Of a DNA stretch of 64,000 bases, positions 21,854 through 33,640 are shown piece by piece. Position numbers and translations under genes: made by a program. The stretch spans positions 445,086,619 to 445,150,618 of the forward strand of contig OZ010786.1 of assembly GCA_963932465.1 (NCBI GenBank), in the 5' to 3' direction. The DNA comes from Maratus speciosus (lineage: Eukaryota > Arthropoda > Arachnida > Araneae > Salticidae). Position 1 is the stretch's first letter. Each line of letters begins with the position of its first letter. The notes under the pieces were generated by a model. The model searched no databases. It was given only the letters and a program-made list of their open reading frames with translations, and was not told where the DNA came from.

Positions 21854-24800
21854 CAATAAGACCTCCATAATGGCTTTTCTTTCAAAAGGCAGACATTTCT
21901 ATTTAACAAACACTTTTTAATTCCTAAACTTTATATATTTGAACTTTTATATAAGTTTGAATAACAGGCACCTCTCAATTTAAACACATGTAACATGTGT
22001 ACATAAACTATCAAAAATATGATACATGTGGTTTTTGTGTGTATCAAAAACAAAATATTGATAATATTTTTCATATTTTGAAAATTATTTTTGCAGGTTC
22101 GGGTCGTATTGACTTAAAATCAGACATGGTACAGGCTCAGCAAAAAAAAAAAAAAAGCTGAACTTTCACAGCCTCACAGACTTTTTATGAAATTCGAAAT
22201 TTTCCGTAACATTTTGAGGAAATTTTCATTTATTCTGCGATCCCTTGACAAAATTAGTCTTTTTCTGCGACCATTTGACGAATCTTACCACAGGAATCTT
22301 ATTAATGCATGAATTTTGTCTATCATCATTGTAGATTATAAATGTATGTAGAGAAATTTCTAAATCGCTCTTGTGAAGGAAAAGAAAATCAAAAAATTCA
22401 CAAGTTGGTTACAAGAAATTCTTCAGTTAGTCATGAAGAAAAAAAAAAAAATCGATTAATTTGCCCATCTACTGCTTAAAAAATCACAAAATTCATCAAT
22501 CAGTCACAGATGAAAAAGAAAAATCGACAGTCGGTTGTTAGGGGAAAAATCATAAAATTTGTCAAGTGGTCACATAAAAAACACACAAAAATTGCCAATC
22601 GGTAGGAGAAAACATAAGATTCATTCATAATTAATATCCATTATGAGTTTTTAGGTTAAGAAGGAATGATTTTTTTTTCTTTTTCAGAACTGAATGGCTG
22701 AAATTTCAGAACAGAATCACCCCTTGCTCTTGAAAATAAAAGTGATGTTCTCAGAAAATCATTGGCAAAAAAATAATCCCCCCCCCCCCCCCCCCCCTGA
22801 AAACATGCCATGTTGGACAGCGCTGATAAAATACATTAAATGTTTTCCCACCAACCAAAACACTCATAATTTTATTGTCAGTGTATGTGAATGAATTCTT
22901 ACTTTGGAAAAAAGCTTTTTAAAATAGGATTACACATATTATGTATTTTGAAATTTATTTATTCTGACTTTTTGGGAATTAATCGTGAACTTTTCTTTTG
23001 ATTTAGTAATCTTAATGGTCTTCAGATTTTCAAGTGGAAGCTGTTTAGAAATCTATTGGTATGCATCATATGATAGGGCATAGAGAATGTCACTTTGGTG
23101 GTTTTTAACACAAATCGCAACCGTCTGTCAACAAACATTGAAAAAACAATGATAACTTAGTTTAAAATATTTTTTGAGTTATGGGGATCCCACAATAAAC
23201 AATTTAATTAATTTGTAATTCTGACTTTGAATTTTAAATTTACTTTAGTGAAAGCATTGAAAAATCCATTTATTTGTTCCCATCAGAAACATTATAATCT
23301 GTTCTAGCTAAATAGTTTTAAGTTTTTTTAGTACCTTTTTTCGCGAAAAATCAATCGGCAAAATTAAGAACTTCATTTTGTTTAAATTTGTTAATATTTA
23401 AAGATATTTTAGTTAAAACATTGTGATTAAACATTCATTGTAAGATATCTGCTTTAAAAATTTATATTTGTCTCAGCCTTTCCAAGTATTAAAATTTTCA
23501 GGCTTAATTTAACATATAATTTTTTATTAATGATTCAATTGTTAAAATTATCATTTTAGTTACATTTTCTAAAGAGTCAAGAACATATTTTTTGTTACTC
23601 GATATGTAATCAAAACGAAAGTTTAAGTTACTGCTGGATATTAAAACATTCCTATCGTAATCGATATGTAAACAAAAGTTTTCAGAATTTCTGTTGCCCT
23701 TTTCAGAAGAAGCTATTCAACTATGAAGCCATAAGGTATTATAAAAATAATTATTGATGCTGGATATTAAAACATTAATAGATATTTCAAGAGAAAATAA
23801 AAGGTTCGTAATATCTACAAAACGATAGCGTGGTTAGGTTAAATCGGCAGAAAATAAAAAAGGACACATTAAATCTAAGTAAATCAAAAGAAAAGTTAAA
23901 AATGGAATCGTAAATCAGATTAAAAAACAAATAATAAATTAACAAAATACCTAATAAAGTGTAATCCAATAATTATTTATGCAAAGCAATGAGAAATAGC
24001 AATGGTTGAGGTTGAGTCACAAGTCGAAAACCTCGAGTCACGATCATAAACAAAAAATTAAAAATAATTTTTTTTGAAAATTGAAAAAGAATGATAAATA
24101 ACAATTATATTGAATACATATAATTAAAAATAAAATTCTCCTTTTTTAAAAATGAATCTAAATATTTTTTCGACAAAAAGCAGTAATATGGAATAATAAT
24201 TTCTTCATAACAAAAGAGAAAGATAATATCAATCGAAATTTCATTTAATATATTTAATATTTTAAAACACATAATAATTAACATTTAAAATTTTAATATT
24301 TAAAAAAAAAAAAAGATTTACTGCCTACATTCAGATTGTTAACTCAACTTAGAATACCTAAAATGACTTTGCAAATCTTCTGATTTTATATTTTATACTC
24401 ACAGCAGATGGATTAAGACTCCTCCTACATACGAAGTGACGTCAAACCTATTCACCAATCACAGACGAGAAAAGTAAAAAAAGCGATTTTTTAAAATAAC
24501 GATTTTTAAAATAAAACGAGTTTTCCCAGAAAAAAGAAAAGTGTTATTCACCTCGTATTAATCAGATTTATATTATAATATCAATTTGAAGAAAATCGTT
24601 AGAAGCGTTTTCGAGATTTTCATATTAGGAACTTCCTCGATAATCATACCAACGTTTTCACTTTAAAAATGGCTATTTAAATCTCAAAATATACTGCACG
24701 TAGAAATGTAAAAATTTCAGTATACGATTAGACTGCAGATATAAGACTGTTCTAGAAAATTCAGAACAATAGGACCTATATCTGCTGAGTTATTAAAAGG

Positions 24801-25763
24801 CGGCTTTTCGCGTTTTCTTTGATCTCACGTTAGCTGTATATATAGAGTTCCGCCATCTACGAATTCTACGATACGATACGATTTTAACGATACGATACGA
24901 TTTTAGGCTTAAGGCTGCGTCACTCGGAATACTACCGTCTTCCATGATTTGTATTAATGTTGAAACAGCCAAATTTTTTTTTTAAAAACCCAGGTTTGAG
25001 AAATGTTTAGGTCTAAGGAGACGAAGATTAATAGAGGCTAGCAGCATCTTGTCTATCCAAAATGTAATAAAATAATGGACACAGTTGATTACACGCATGT
25101 GCACAATGCAATTTTAAAATAATATGCTTAAGACACTTGTGCGTTCAGTGGATTTCAGTATTTCTTGCTGCTGTTTTGCTGTCTGGCAAATTTTATGAAA
25201 TTTAAAATAGCACAAAGAAACATTTTAATGGATGGGGATTTTGTGAAAGAGCATTTTTATGAAATTAAATTTTTTAAAGACACAGTTTTTATGAAGTGAC
25301 AGAAAATTGGACCAATTTTTGCAAGATTTGGAAAAAATTAATAAACCTTTTTTCTTTTTCATTTCATTTACTGATATGAGCTGTTTGGTATTAGAAGGGA
25401 GATGTAATAAATAATAAGGATTTCGTTAATTCTCAACCAATGGACAAGGTCAATGGAAAAATTCCTGCAATGGTTTGTTAGATTTTTTTTTTTTTTTTTA
25501 GTTCATTATACATGAATCATACATTAATAATTTTATACATATAAAATTACTGAGATTTAGAAAACAATTCACATTCTGTGTATGCATGCAGATGCTTGCA
25601 CTCTCGTAAACTTTTGCAAAAATAATTATGTTTAGCAAACAATTTTCCAAATTTATGCTAGTTATTACAATTTTTGCTTGGACAAACTCTTGTAATAGAA
25701 AACTAACTAAATTAAATTGCATGATATTTGAAAGAAAAACTAATCTAAACTAAAGTAACTTAC
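21854..25763. other. Mostly gene-free; putative DOK intron
   Basis: If the 25.8-kb exon is real, this is the beginning of its first intron. Around 22190-22620 there are diverged TTTGACGAA/CACAAGTTGGT phrases similar to the 29-kb minisatellite. Near 23600-23790 a GGATATTAAAACATT phrase repeats. A less AT-rich block at 24410-24960 holds GTGACGTCAA, CCAATCACAG and a repeated ACGATACGATACGATTTTA. No second DOK exon was recognised. Confidence 0.4.
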
Positions 25764-25882
25764 TCCAAGCTTACGGCTACGAATCTTTAGATAGCCTTGT
25801 TTTACAATGTCGCTGATATCAGTAGCCATGGCCACTCAACCATAACAGAAACAATCAGATGAGAGTAAATCAAAAGGCATAT
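25764..25882 (-). CDS. First coding exon of a DOK4/5-like docking protein
   Basis: Reading leftward, ATG at 25829-25827 opens 22 codons whose product includes DIVKQGYLKIRSRKLG, then GTAAGT (25763-25758). The same motif at the same distance from the start begins the PH domain of vertebrate DOK4/DOK5 adaptors, which also have 22 residues up to RRLG. DOK proteins bind phosphoinositides through the PH domain and receptor tyrosine kinases through a PTB domain, at the inner face of the plasma membrane. The exon ends in phase 0. A TTTACTTTTTCTAG acceptor at 25883 would place the exon start at 25882, giving a 53-base spliced 5' leader. The start context is GGCCATGG. The remaining PH, PTB and tail exons would lie at lower coordinates, probably beyond the window. 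The match is strong for its length but rests on one short exon. Confidence 0.75.
25802..25843 (-). other. uORF overlapping the DOK start codon
   Basis: An ATG 14 bases upstream of the DOK start, in another frame, opens 13 codons and stops at 25804-25802, inside the DOK coding exon. Ribosomes using it would bypass the main start, so it could damp translation. Confidence 0.4.
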
Positions 25883-27997
25883 CTAGAAAAAGTAAATACA
25901 TCAGGTTACTCAATTTGTAAAAACATATACAAAGCATCTTGCATAAAAATATTTAATGCTAATTATGCAAATTTTACAGTTGCTTCTTATTGAAACATTA
26001 GTGAAGGTCTATATAATTGAAGCCTTTTATATTCAATAATGATAGAATAAATTAATAATTAAAATTGTACAAAAATGGGAAATTCTCCTCCCCCCTCCCC
26101 AACACACACAAAGGAAGAAAATAAACAGATATCCTATTTACTTTTAACAATTCTCATTTTTCAAAAATTGTTGAATAAATATCAATAGGATAGGGGACTA
26201 GTTATAAGACAAGATTAGTTTGTAAACAGATTGGTGCGAAAAATGGCCTAAAAACAAGGAAGACTGAAACAAACCCAGAAGCACAAAAAAGTTGCAAATC
26301 TGCAACAAGGATATTCATCCCTGATTACAGTTATAGAATTAATAACTAAAATTGCTGTGCTGCACTGTTACTGCTACTGGGCTAAACTTCTCTTATAAAG
26401 AAATAGTCACGTGATAGACCATGAGATGAAAATGAGGAAAAAAAAATAGTTTTAGCGATAAAAGTTACATATTATACAAGGGTTGGCAGGTTTTTGACAT
26501 GGGTCAGTTTATGTCGGGTTTAAACCTTTTGTCAAAAACCTAAAATACTAAATTGATCTGTAAAAATTCACATTAAATGTCACACATTACATATATTTAA
26601 ATTCACATTACTGTATATCAATAATTAGTACATAGTTAAGTATTATTGTTAAGTGTAATTTTTTAACAGGGTAAAATTTTTGTTGTGACGAAATTGGTCG
26701 CCACAAACATACGCCATGGACACGTGAAAGTAATAGGGTTAGTACATGAAAGGATAGAAATATTACCTCGTCATTGGATTGTGAAAACGACAAAATGAGG
26801 TAATATGAGATATTTAATAAAAGAGAGAATAATTTTGGCAATAACCGCTGAATCGGATTATTTAACGTCGATCCTGTAAACACTGCTAATTTAATTACTT
26901 TAATGACATGGAAAGAGATATTTAGAATAAACAAAGAAAATTATTTTCAAACACACATCAGAAAAATAGAAAGGATTGAAAGGACATCATTATTAATTGC
27001 ACACCCTTTTCTTTAAGAATAGGATATATATACACGTGATCCTGAAAAAAAATTCATGCATAAATGAATTACATCATAATGAATAATTATTATAGACTAC
27101 AAAAAAAAAAAAAAAAAAACAGAGAAAGTTATAATTCAATATAAATTTGCATTTATTCAGCTTATAATAACAAAAGTTTTTTTTTTTTTTTTTAATTTAT
27201 TTACGTGTTTCGCATATTTAAATTATTTGATATTTCACATATTAATTAATTGTTTGAATCTCTCCTTTGCTATAAAATTACATATCATTATTTTAAATAA
27301 AGAGGTGAGAGTTTGTTTTGCCTAACAAAATTTTACTCATACGGTTAAATAACATAGGCGTAACCAGCCTTTTGAACGGGGGGGTGCCCAGCCTTTTAAA
27401 CCTGAACATGTTGGATACAAACAATATCTTATCTTATATAGTAAAACCTGCTAAAACGAATCCCATAAAACCGATCGAATTTCCGTTTTAGACAGTTTTC
27501 CATCTTAGAAGATATAATTGTGTGGTATTTCTTTTAAAAAGAGCTCAAACGCGATTTTTGTTTGCGTGAGGAGGGTTGAGAAGGGGTTCAAAACATTAAA
27601 ACTAAATCTAATGGTAAAAAAAAAAGATACGTAAATGTCCTTGCAGCAGTGATATAAGACAGTGACTAAGTGTGGTCACAACTGTAAAACCTTTTGGCAC
27701 CCTAACTTCTTATAAAGATTAAAAAAGGCCTTTAATCATGCTGGAAACTTCTATAGGCACAAGGGAACACTGCATGAGATCTAAAATTATATCAGTCTCA
27801 AAGTCTTATAGATGTAATTTTGCCGGATGATAAATCTCAGATAATACATGCGGTACACCAGTACATGCGCACGAAATTTTTTCAGAATGCGACTCCATGA
27901 CTTCTTAGGGATCACCGGAGGGACCCAAGAAATTTTGGAGGAAAGTCTATATAAATAATTATTATAATATTATAAATAATTATAATATTCATTAATA

Positions 27998-28173
27998 GCG
28001 TAATTTCCAGCCTATAATCCGCGGCTCAAACAATCATGTTTCGACCCACAAATTTTATTTCATTATTTAAGTTAAATATTTATCGCGATTTGATAAGTTA
28101 CGTTTTATGAAACAAGATTTCTGGGTCTGAACCTAATTGTTTGATCCGCAGATTATAGGCCGGAAATTACGGT
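27998..28173. mobile_element. 176-bp MITE, CCGTAATTTC ends, TA target
   Basis: GCGTAATTTCCAGCCTATAA on the left and TTATAGGCCGGAAATTACGG on the right are inverted, inside TA dinucleotides. CCTATAATCCGCGG-like sequence follows. It is the same family as the larger 52548-53530. Confidence 0.85.
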
Positions 28174-29215
28174 AATTCAGGTTTTTTACGGCAGAGTGTG
28201 TCGAATGTATTAGGTAAAGCAGGTCAAGATAATATAGACTAAATTTTTATCAAGACGATAAAAATTATACTATCATGATGCGACTGTAATAATAAAGATA
28301 GGTGCTTGTATGTCTCTCTGTGTGTGTACGCGCGCGCGCACTGAGCTCTGAAAAAACAATGCAGCCTGCACCCGTAAGATTTGACAGGACCTGTATGCCT
28401 GAACTCATGCATATGGAAGACAATTTCTGGAATTTTTCAATTAATTTTTTATACGAAATTTTTCGCATTTTGCGGCAATTTTTTCAAATAAGTAAAAAAG
28501 AATCCGATTTCAATATTTTACCCAGTAAACTTTGTTTTCTTTTCAGTAAAGTGTTTTCGAGATTCTTACAGCAATTTTTCAATTTTTTAATGTTATCTTT
28601 AGAGGGGTTTCTTTGGCATTTCGCGGTGATTTTTTTTTTTTTTTTGACATTTCTAAAACGAATCCGGTTTAAATCTTTTACCCAATTAGTTAATTTCGTT
28701 CCCTGTAGTTTTATAATCTTTTCCGAATTTTTAATGCACTTTCTAGCGGGGATTTTCGAGCTTTGAGGCGATTTTTTGACATTTTTTGAAACAGAAAAAC
28801 TCTCTGGTAATTTTTGCAATTGCCGTGATTAAATTCGAATTAGAATAATGTCAAATCAGTTTTTATAAGAAAGCTGAAAATTTAATTTTGCTTGAAATAA
28901 AAAACGCAATAATTCAAGATTCGCTTGTTCGAGACAGAAGAGGTCGTAGCTTGCTCGGGAGTACGTTGCCGAAGGCAGTCCCGTCCCCCCCCCCCCAAAT
29001 CCTAGATTTGTTTAATTCTATGTTCGTTTTAAAAAACCAATCACTTCTTTAGTAATGAAGTTTTCTTTCAGGGACAGGGTTTGAAATAACGCGTGGGATC
29101 GCGCGATTTGTGCACAGAAAAGGAAAGTCTCTCATAATAAAAAATGCTGGGCGGTATTTTCCCTTTCAAATTCTTTCACAGACCTGTGATTCTTCAGTAA
29201 GTATTTTTTTTAAAA

Positions 29216-29800
29216 TTGGGTCCGCGATTTTTATTTCTTTTATGGAATTTCTCAAAATCAATTCGTGAATCTGTCCCGGAAAAAATTGAGAATTTCTTCA
29301 AACGATCATGGAAAAATATCGGGAATTTCAACAAAAGAGTGCAGAAAGTAATCGCCAATTTCGTTAAAGATTTCGCAAAAAAATTACGAATTTCGATAAA
29401 GGATTGACGAATTTTTTTTTCAAATTTCGCAAAATGTTGCGGAAAAGAGTAGAGAATTTTGTTAATTGGTAAGGAAAGATATCGAGAATATTTCCGAACG
29501 GTCGCGCAATACTATCCCGAATTTCGACAAATGATCTCCCTGCAAAAATATCAGTTTCGTCAATCGGTCGCAACAGAAAATAAATTTCATCAAAGGATTG
29601 CGGTAAAAACGAAAATTTCGTCAACGGATCGCAGAAAGAAAGTTCGAATTTCGTCAAAAGATTACGGAAAGAAAAAGCGAATTTCATCAAAAGATCGTGG
29701 AAAGAAAACGCGAAATTCATCGAAGGATCGCGTGTTAAAGAAATGCCAATTCCGTCAAAATATTGCGGTAAAAAATGCGAATTGTTGGGATTTTGAATCC
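29216..29800 (+). repeat. 35-bp minisatellite (AATTTCGTCAAAGGATYG)
   Basis: Repeated units read roughly AATTTCGTCAAAAGATTGCG followed by GAAAGAAAAAGCG, with about 15 recognisable units. A second cluster lies at 30345-30560, and weaker inverted ones near 28440-28800. The 34-36-bp period is not a multiple of three throughout, yet both strands show long open frames (29459-29806 plus; 29364-29720 minus) because the unit lacks stops. These are not treated as genes. Confidence 0.75.
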
Positions 29801-30576
29801 CGTTAAACAGGCGTGAGTACGTGATAAATTGTAAATTGGGACTTACCCTTCTTCAGGATACCCATTTCGGTGTAAATCCACACTTTGTTTTAATCCAATA
29901 TTTGTAAGTTGTCATATTTTTTAATCAACCACTCTTTATAACCTCCTTTGACAAAAGAAACTGTAGACTATTATATCAAATGAATAAGCGGCGGTAACAC
30001 TTTAAGCTATTTAATTCACATTGTTTAAATTGTAAAAGAGAGAGGGCATTTTACATGCCTCTTCTCTGGATTAACTACATGTTCAGAATGGAAAAAATGT
30101 TTACATTATAAGATAATAAATCAGTAATAATAATTGTAATAATAATATCTTAATAATAATAATAAATCAGTTCAATGTAGTCTGTGAGTCTTAATGCAGT
30201 CACTCAACAAGTCATTATCTTTATCAAAGAATTTTCAAGGTTAAATATATTTGAAGAGATTTATGGCTGAGTTGAAACGACGTATTATTTATGTAACTGA
30301 AGAAATTATCTTTAGTACAGTTATTTAGCTTGATTTATGTCCATCACGAATTTCGTCAAAGGATAGTGGTAAAAAACACGAATTTTGTCAAAGGTTAGCT
30401 GTAAAAAACACGAATTTTGTCAAAGGTAAGTGGCGAAAAGTGCGGATTTTGTTAAAAAATCGCGTAGAAAGACGTGAATTTCGTCACACGATTTTGGGGG
30501 AAATTTGTAAATATCATGAAATGATCACAGAATAAAATCGCGAATTTGTCAAAATTTACTGCACTGGGCTAAAAGG

Positions 30577-30900
30577 TTGAAGCGGGGTTCCTTTTCCTAC
30601 TTTCAGAAAAACGCCACGAAACGAGAAAAAACTCTCAAAATCGTATACAAATTTTCAGAGGAAAAAAATTACTATATTGACTTGAAAGACTGCAACCTCA
30701 TTCAAGACATTCCTTTCAAGGATGTCAAAAAATGGCCACAAAACACTAAATTCAACCAACCAGCCAACCTGCAGATTAATTTGAATTTTCTGTGCTATTA
30801 TTTGACATTTACAAAAGAGGCAGGGTATGTGTCCCCCCCCCCCTTTACCTCGGCTAATCGAAATTTGGAATTACCGTTTCACATTTGCATCCCCTTTTAA
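30577..30900 (+). CDS. Unidentified ORF inside the 4-kb element
   Basis: A 107-codon frame from a TTG reads through KIVYKFSEEKNYYIDLKDCN and KKWPQNTKFNQPANLQINLN. It looks more protein-like than neighbouring frames (mixed charge, no low complexity) until a C-run near 30831. A TTTCAG just inside could be an acceptor, so this may be one exon of the element's protein. No domain was recognised and there is no convincing start codon. Confidence 0.25.
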   Translation: MKRGSFSYFQKNATKREKTLKIVYKFSEEKNYYIDLKDCNLIQDIPFKDVKKWPQNTKFNQPANLQINLNFLCYYLTFTKEAGYVSPPPFTSANRNLELPFHICIPF

Positions 30901-31312
30901 TGTTTTTTTTTTTTGCTTCTTTCTTAACTTTAAACTACCAAAGCAAAAAGACAAATAGTTTCTATTCTCGTCAAGAACTTGCGTTAATTTCTCATGAAAT
31001 TGCAGAAACATGCAATAGAAAGAACGGCGTTAAAAACATCTACCACAGACAAAGGACGTCAAAGTGGGATTATAAAGCCACCTTTTTGAATTACTATGAC
31101 TAATACAGATTCTTGCAAATATTCTAGTTTTAAAAAAAGATAAACGACATAATTTTCTTTAAAAAAAAGAATGTGGGTTTCTTTTTTTATCATATTTCAA
31201 AACTTAACCGTTTAGTTTTCTGAACTAAACTAATTGAACTCTGCTTTCACTTCTTCTTTTTTCTTTTGTAGATTTCGATTTTTTAAAATAATTATGCTCG
31301 AGTCTGCGGAAA

Positions 31313-31313
<1 letters not shown>

Positions 31314-31345
<32 letters not shown>
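31314..31345 (+). repeat. 32-nt poly-G run next to an element end
   Basis: Uninterrupted G from 31314 to 31345, followed by TGCCCGGGCACCCCCCC and the CTGGTTACG terminus. It can form G-quadruplexes and is a likely site of length variation and sequencing error. The other end of the element has only a short G run. Confidence 0.9.
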
Positions 31346-31346
<1 letters not shown>

Positions 31347-31581
31347 GCCCGGGCACCCCCCCTGGTTACGCCTATGAATAATCTCATTTCATTATTATTA
31401 TTCTTTTAGATCTGTATATATTTATTCAATTATTTATTATTTAAGTTTGACTAGATAAAATTTACCAGATAGCTTTTAATTATTAAAATATAATGAAAGG
31501 AATTTGGAAAAGAAGAGAAATTTTAAATAAAACAGTATTTTAAAATCCAGCACAAAGAAATAACATTGCGGCATCACTCAC

Positions 31582-31696
31582 CCATAGCTAAGTCAATGAA
31601 TTCTTGCACATCTCCCAGCCGCTGTCTGGCAAGGCATTTAGAATGGCCCTTTTTGGGGGGCCCCCACTCTATGGGTCCTGAGACACGGGCCCACAT
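31582..31696 (-). CDS. Candidate exon of unknown gene (weak)
   Basis: Leftward from a CTTTTCCAAG acceptor-like site, ATG at 31696 opens 38 codons, including KCLARQRLGDVQEFIDLAM, then a GTGAGT donor at 31581-31576. The C-terminal half looks protein-like. The N-terminal half overlaps a GGGGGGCCCCC-rich segment that resembles transposon sequence. It lies inside the 6.9-kb hAT-like element, just right of the nested 4-kb element. It could be a captured host exon, a transposon exon or chance. Confidence 0.22.
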
Positions 31697-33640
31697 CTTG
31701 GAAAAGCACATCAACATTAATTTTTTTTTTTTTTTTTTTTAAGATCATTTTCTTTTTACAAGAACACTACTTTTCACAACCATTTTTTCCCCCCAAGTGA
31801 TGCTCAGAGAGAGTTTTCTCCCCTGCTTCTGTGGGGGTTGCCTTCATTTTTTGCCCCTTACTTGTGGAGCGATTGGCCCCTGTACTTGTGTCAGAGATCA
31901 CATCACACAACATTCACGTGTACGTGCAACCTCTGTCCATCTGAAGGACGTCCTCGAAAACTCTGGAATAGCTATTTCAAGTGATTGTCCACTGATTCGT
32001 CAGAATAATATTTAAGTAAAATAATAAAACAAAAGATTGATTAATTTTAGAGAAAAAAAATCTGATATTTGAAAAGGGCTTTTAAAAAGCAGCAGATAGA
32101 TACCTATTTTTAAATACTTAAATAAAGAATTACCTGAGATAAATATTATTAAAAAAAAAGAAAGATATTTCATAAAAGGAAAATTTCTGAATGCATATTT
32201 TCCAAAAATTATATAGTTTATTTTAAAATCAAATTTTAAACAAAAGAAAATTTAAATTGTGACATTTTGATTTTCCTTTCCAACAATTTTTATTTAATTT
32301 TTTTGTAAAATTGTGTTTTTCTAAAAAGTAGACATTAAGCTCACCTGCTGTACATTTTTTCTCTTACTTAAAATCGTTTTAATTTCTCTTACTTTTAAAA
32401 ATTTAGAAAAGTGCAGATTTTTTTGTATATATAACAAGATAATGTGCATCAATGTTATTCTAGTCTAAGCAATAACCATTCCATTCAAAATTGAAATTGG
32501 ATTATTAATCTTAAACATTTACAAAATAAGAGAAGAATAAAAAAACAAAAGCTTAATGTCAAAATCCTTTTTAAACATGCTTTCTTTAAATATATAAAAA
32601 TATGTTTTTGATTTTAAAACTGAACAAAATTGGCTCGGTCTTCTAAAAGAAAATTTACTTAAGCCCCATATTGAAAAAGTGCATAATAGAAGGGATCAAA
32701 TCATGGAACCATACCATTGTTTGGCTTATATTTTGCATCCCAACCATCAGGGGCAAGGGTTGACTGATGTATCAGTTGATTCAGCTCACGCTTGAGCTAC
32801 AGAGAGAATTTATGGATGCTTACCCATACTGATTGTGTATGAAGCTAAAGAATCCCCTTTCCCGTCTTCTTATTTCAGTGCTATAGGGAGGACCGCATTA
32901 CTTGGTGGTAAGGTATCATTAAATGACATAGCTTTTTGAGTCTGCTTCAAAACTTGATCATCTAGTAATGCTTTTACTATCAAGTCCTACTAGCTCAGCA
33001 TCAATTAAGAGACAGACTATTTTCTAATGCTTGATACACTCTAAACTCAGAAATCATTTGGGTGTAAATAAATGTGCTAAACACGTTGTGTACTGCAGCA
33101 TGTTGTGGGGTAAAATTGATCCAGATTATTTAATTGTACAAAATGATTTCCTTCTGATTGAAAATTTTAAAAAAAATATATTTTATGGCAATTAATAATT
33201 TTTTTAATTATTAAATTACAATAAATTTAAATAAAAGATCACATAAATCATTGACTGATTTAATGTTTACCTACTGTTAAAATGTTTTAGTGTGTTACAT
33301 GTATTTGGCAGGTTTTGACAGTTTAAATCTGTTTATGACAGTTTAAACCAGTTTTTGACGTTTGTTATGTCAAAAACCCAACCCTGCATTATACATAACC
33401 ATATAAATTACACATATAATGCTGAAGCAATTTCAATACAAAATCAATCATGACTTGTTATTTCCAATTATAAAAAAGAAAGAGAAACAAACAGCAGAAT
33501 TATAAACTAGTGTTCCGGCTTGGCCATCATTTAACCTGTTCTTTATCAAAGTAGTGAAATGCAAATCTAATTGTACCCTGAAAATCGAGTCATACAAATT
33601 ACCTGTTCAACAGTAGTTTTTAAATAAGTGTGGTACCCAA

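Larger units (their letters stand above)
27353..31376. mobile_element. 4-kb element with CATAGGCGTAACCAG ends
   Basis: CATAGGCGTAACCAG and CTGGTTACGCCTATG are perfect inverted repeats at the ends, flanked by AATAA on both sides (27348-27352, 31377-31381). G-rich runs and GGTGCCC phrases lie just inside each end. The interior holds a TA-MITE, a 35-bp minisatellite and an unidentified ORF. The 5-bp duplication does not assign a superfamily with confidence. Confidence 0.75.
26478..33386. mobile_element. 6.9-kb hAT-like element with nested insertions
   Basis: The left end AAGGGTTGGCAGGTTTTTGA (first base probably mutated from C) pairs with the right end GTCAAAAACCCAACCCTG. Flanks TATTATAC (26470-26477) and CATTATAC (33387-33394) agree at 7 of 8. 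AGTTTAAAC/GTTTAAACC words recur near both ends. It encloses the 27353-31376 element. No intact transposase is seen; the remaining 2.9 kb is AT-rich. Confidence 0.65.

Noticed and set aside
21268..22130. AGTCCTGCATCAGATCGGGT and a CAGGTTCGGGTCG end as terminal repeats of one element around the 21456 MITE.
   Set aside because: The two ends do not align convincingly as inverted repeats and no matching flanking octamers were found.
28302..28819. Overlapping frames of 154 (plus) and 111 (minus) codons.
   Set aside because: Phe/Lys-rich low complexity from an AT-rich repeat related to the minisatellite, with no convincing start or splice signals.
29364..29806. Open frames of 115-118 codons on opposite strands.
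   Set aside because: They arise from the 35-bp repeat unit; the plus and minus frames both run through the same repeats and neither has a domain.
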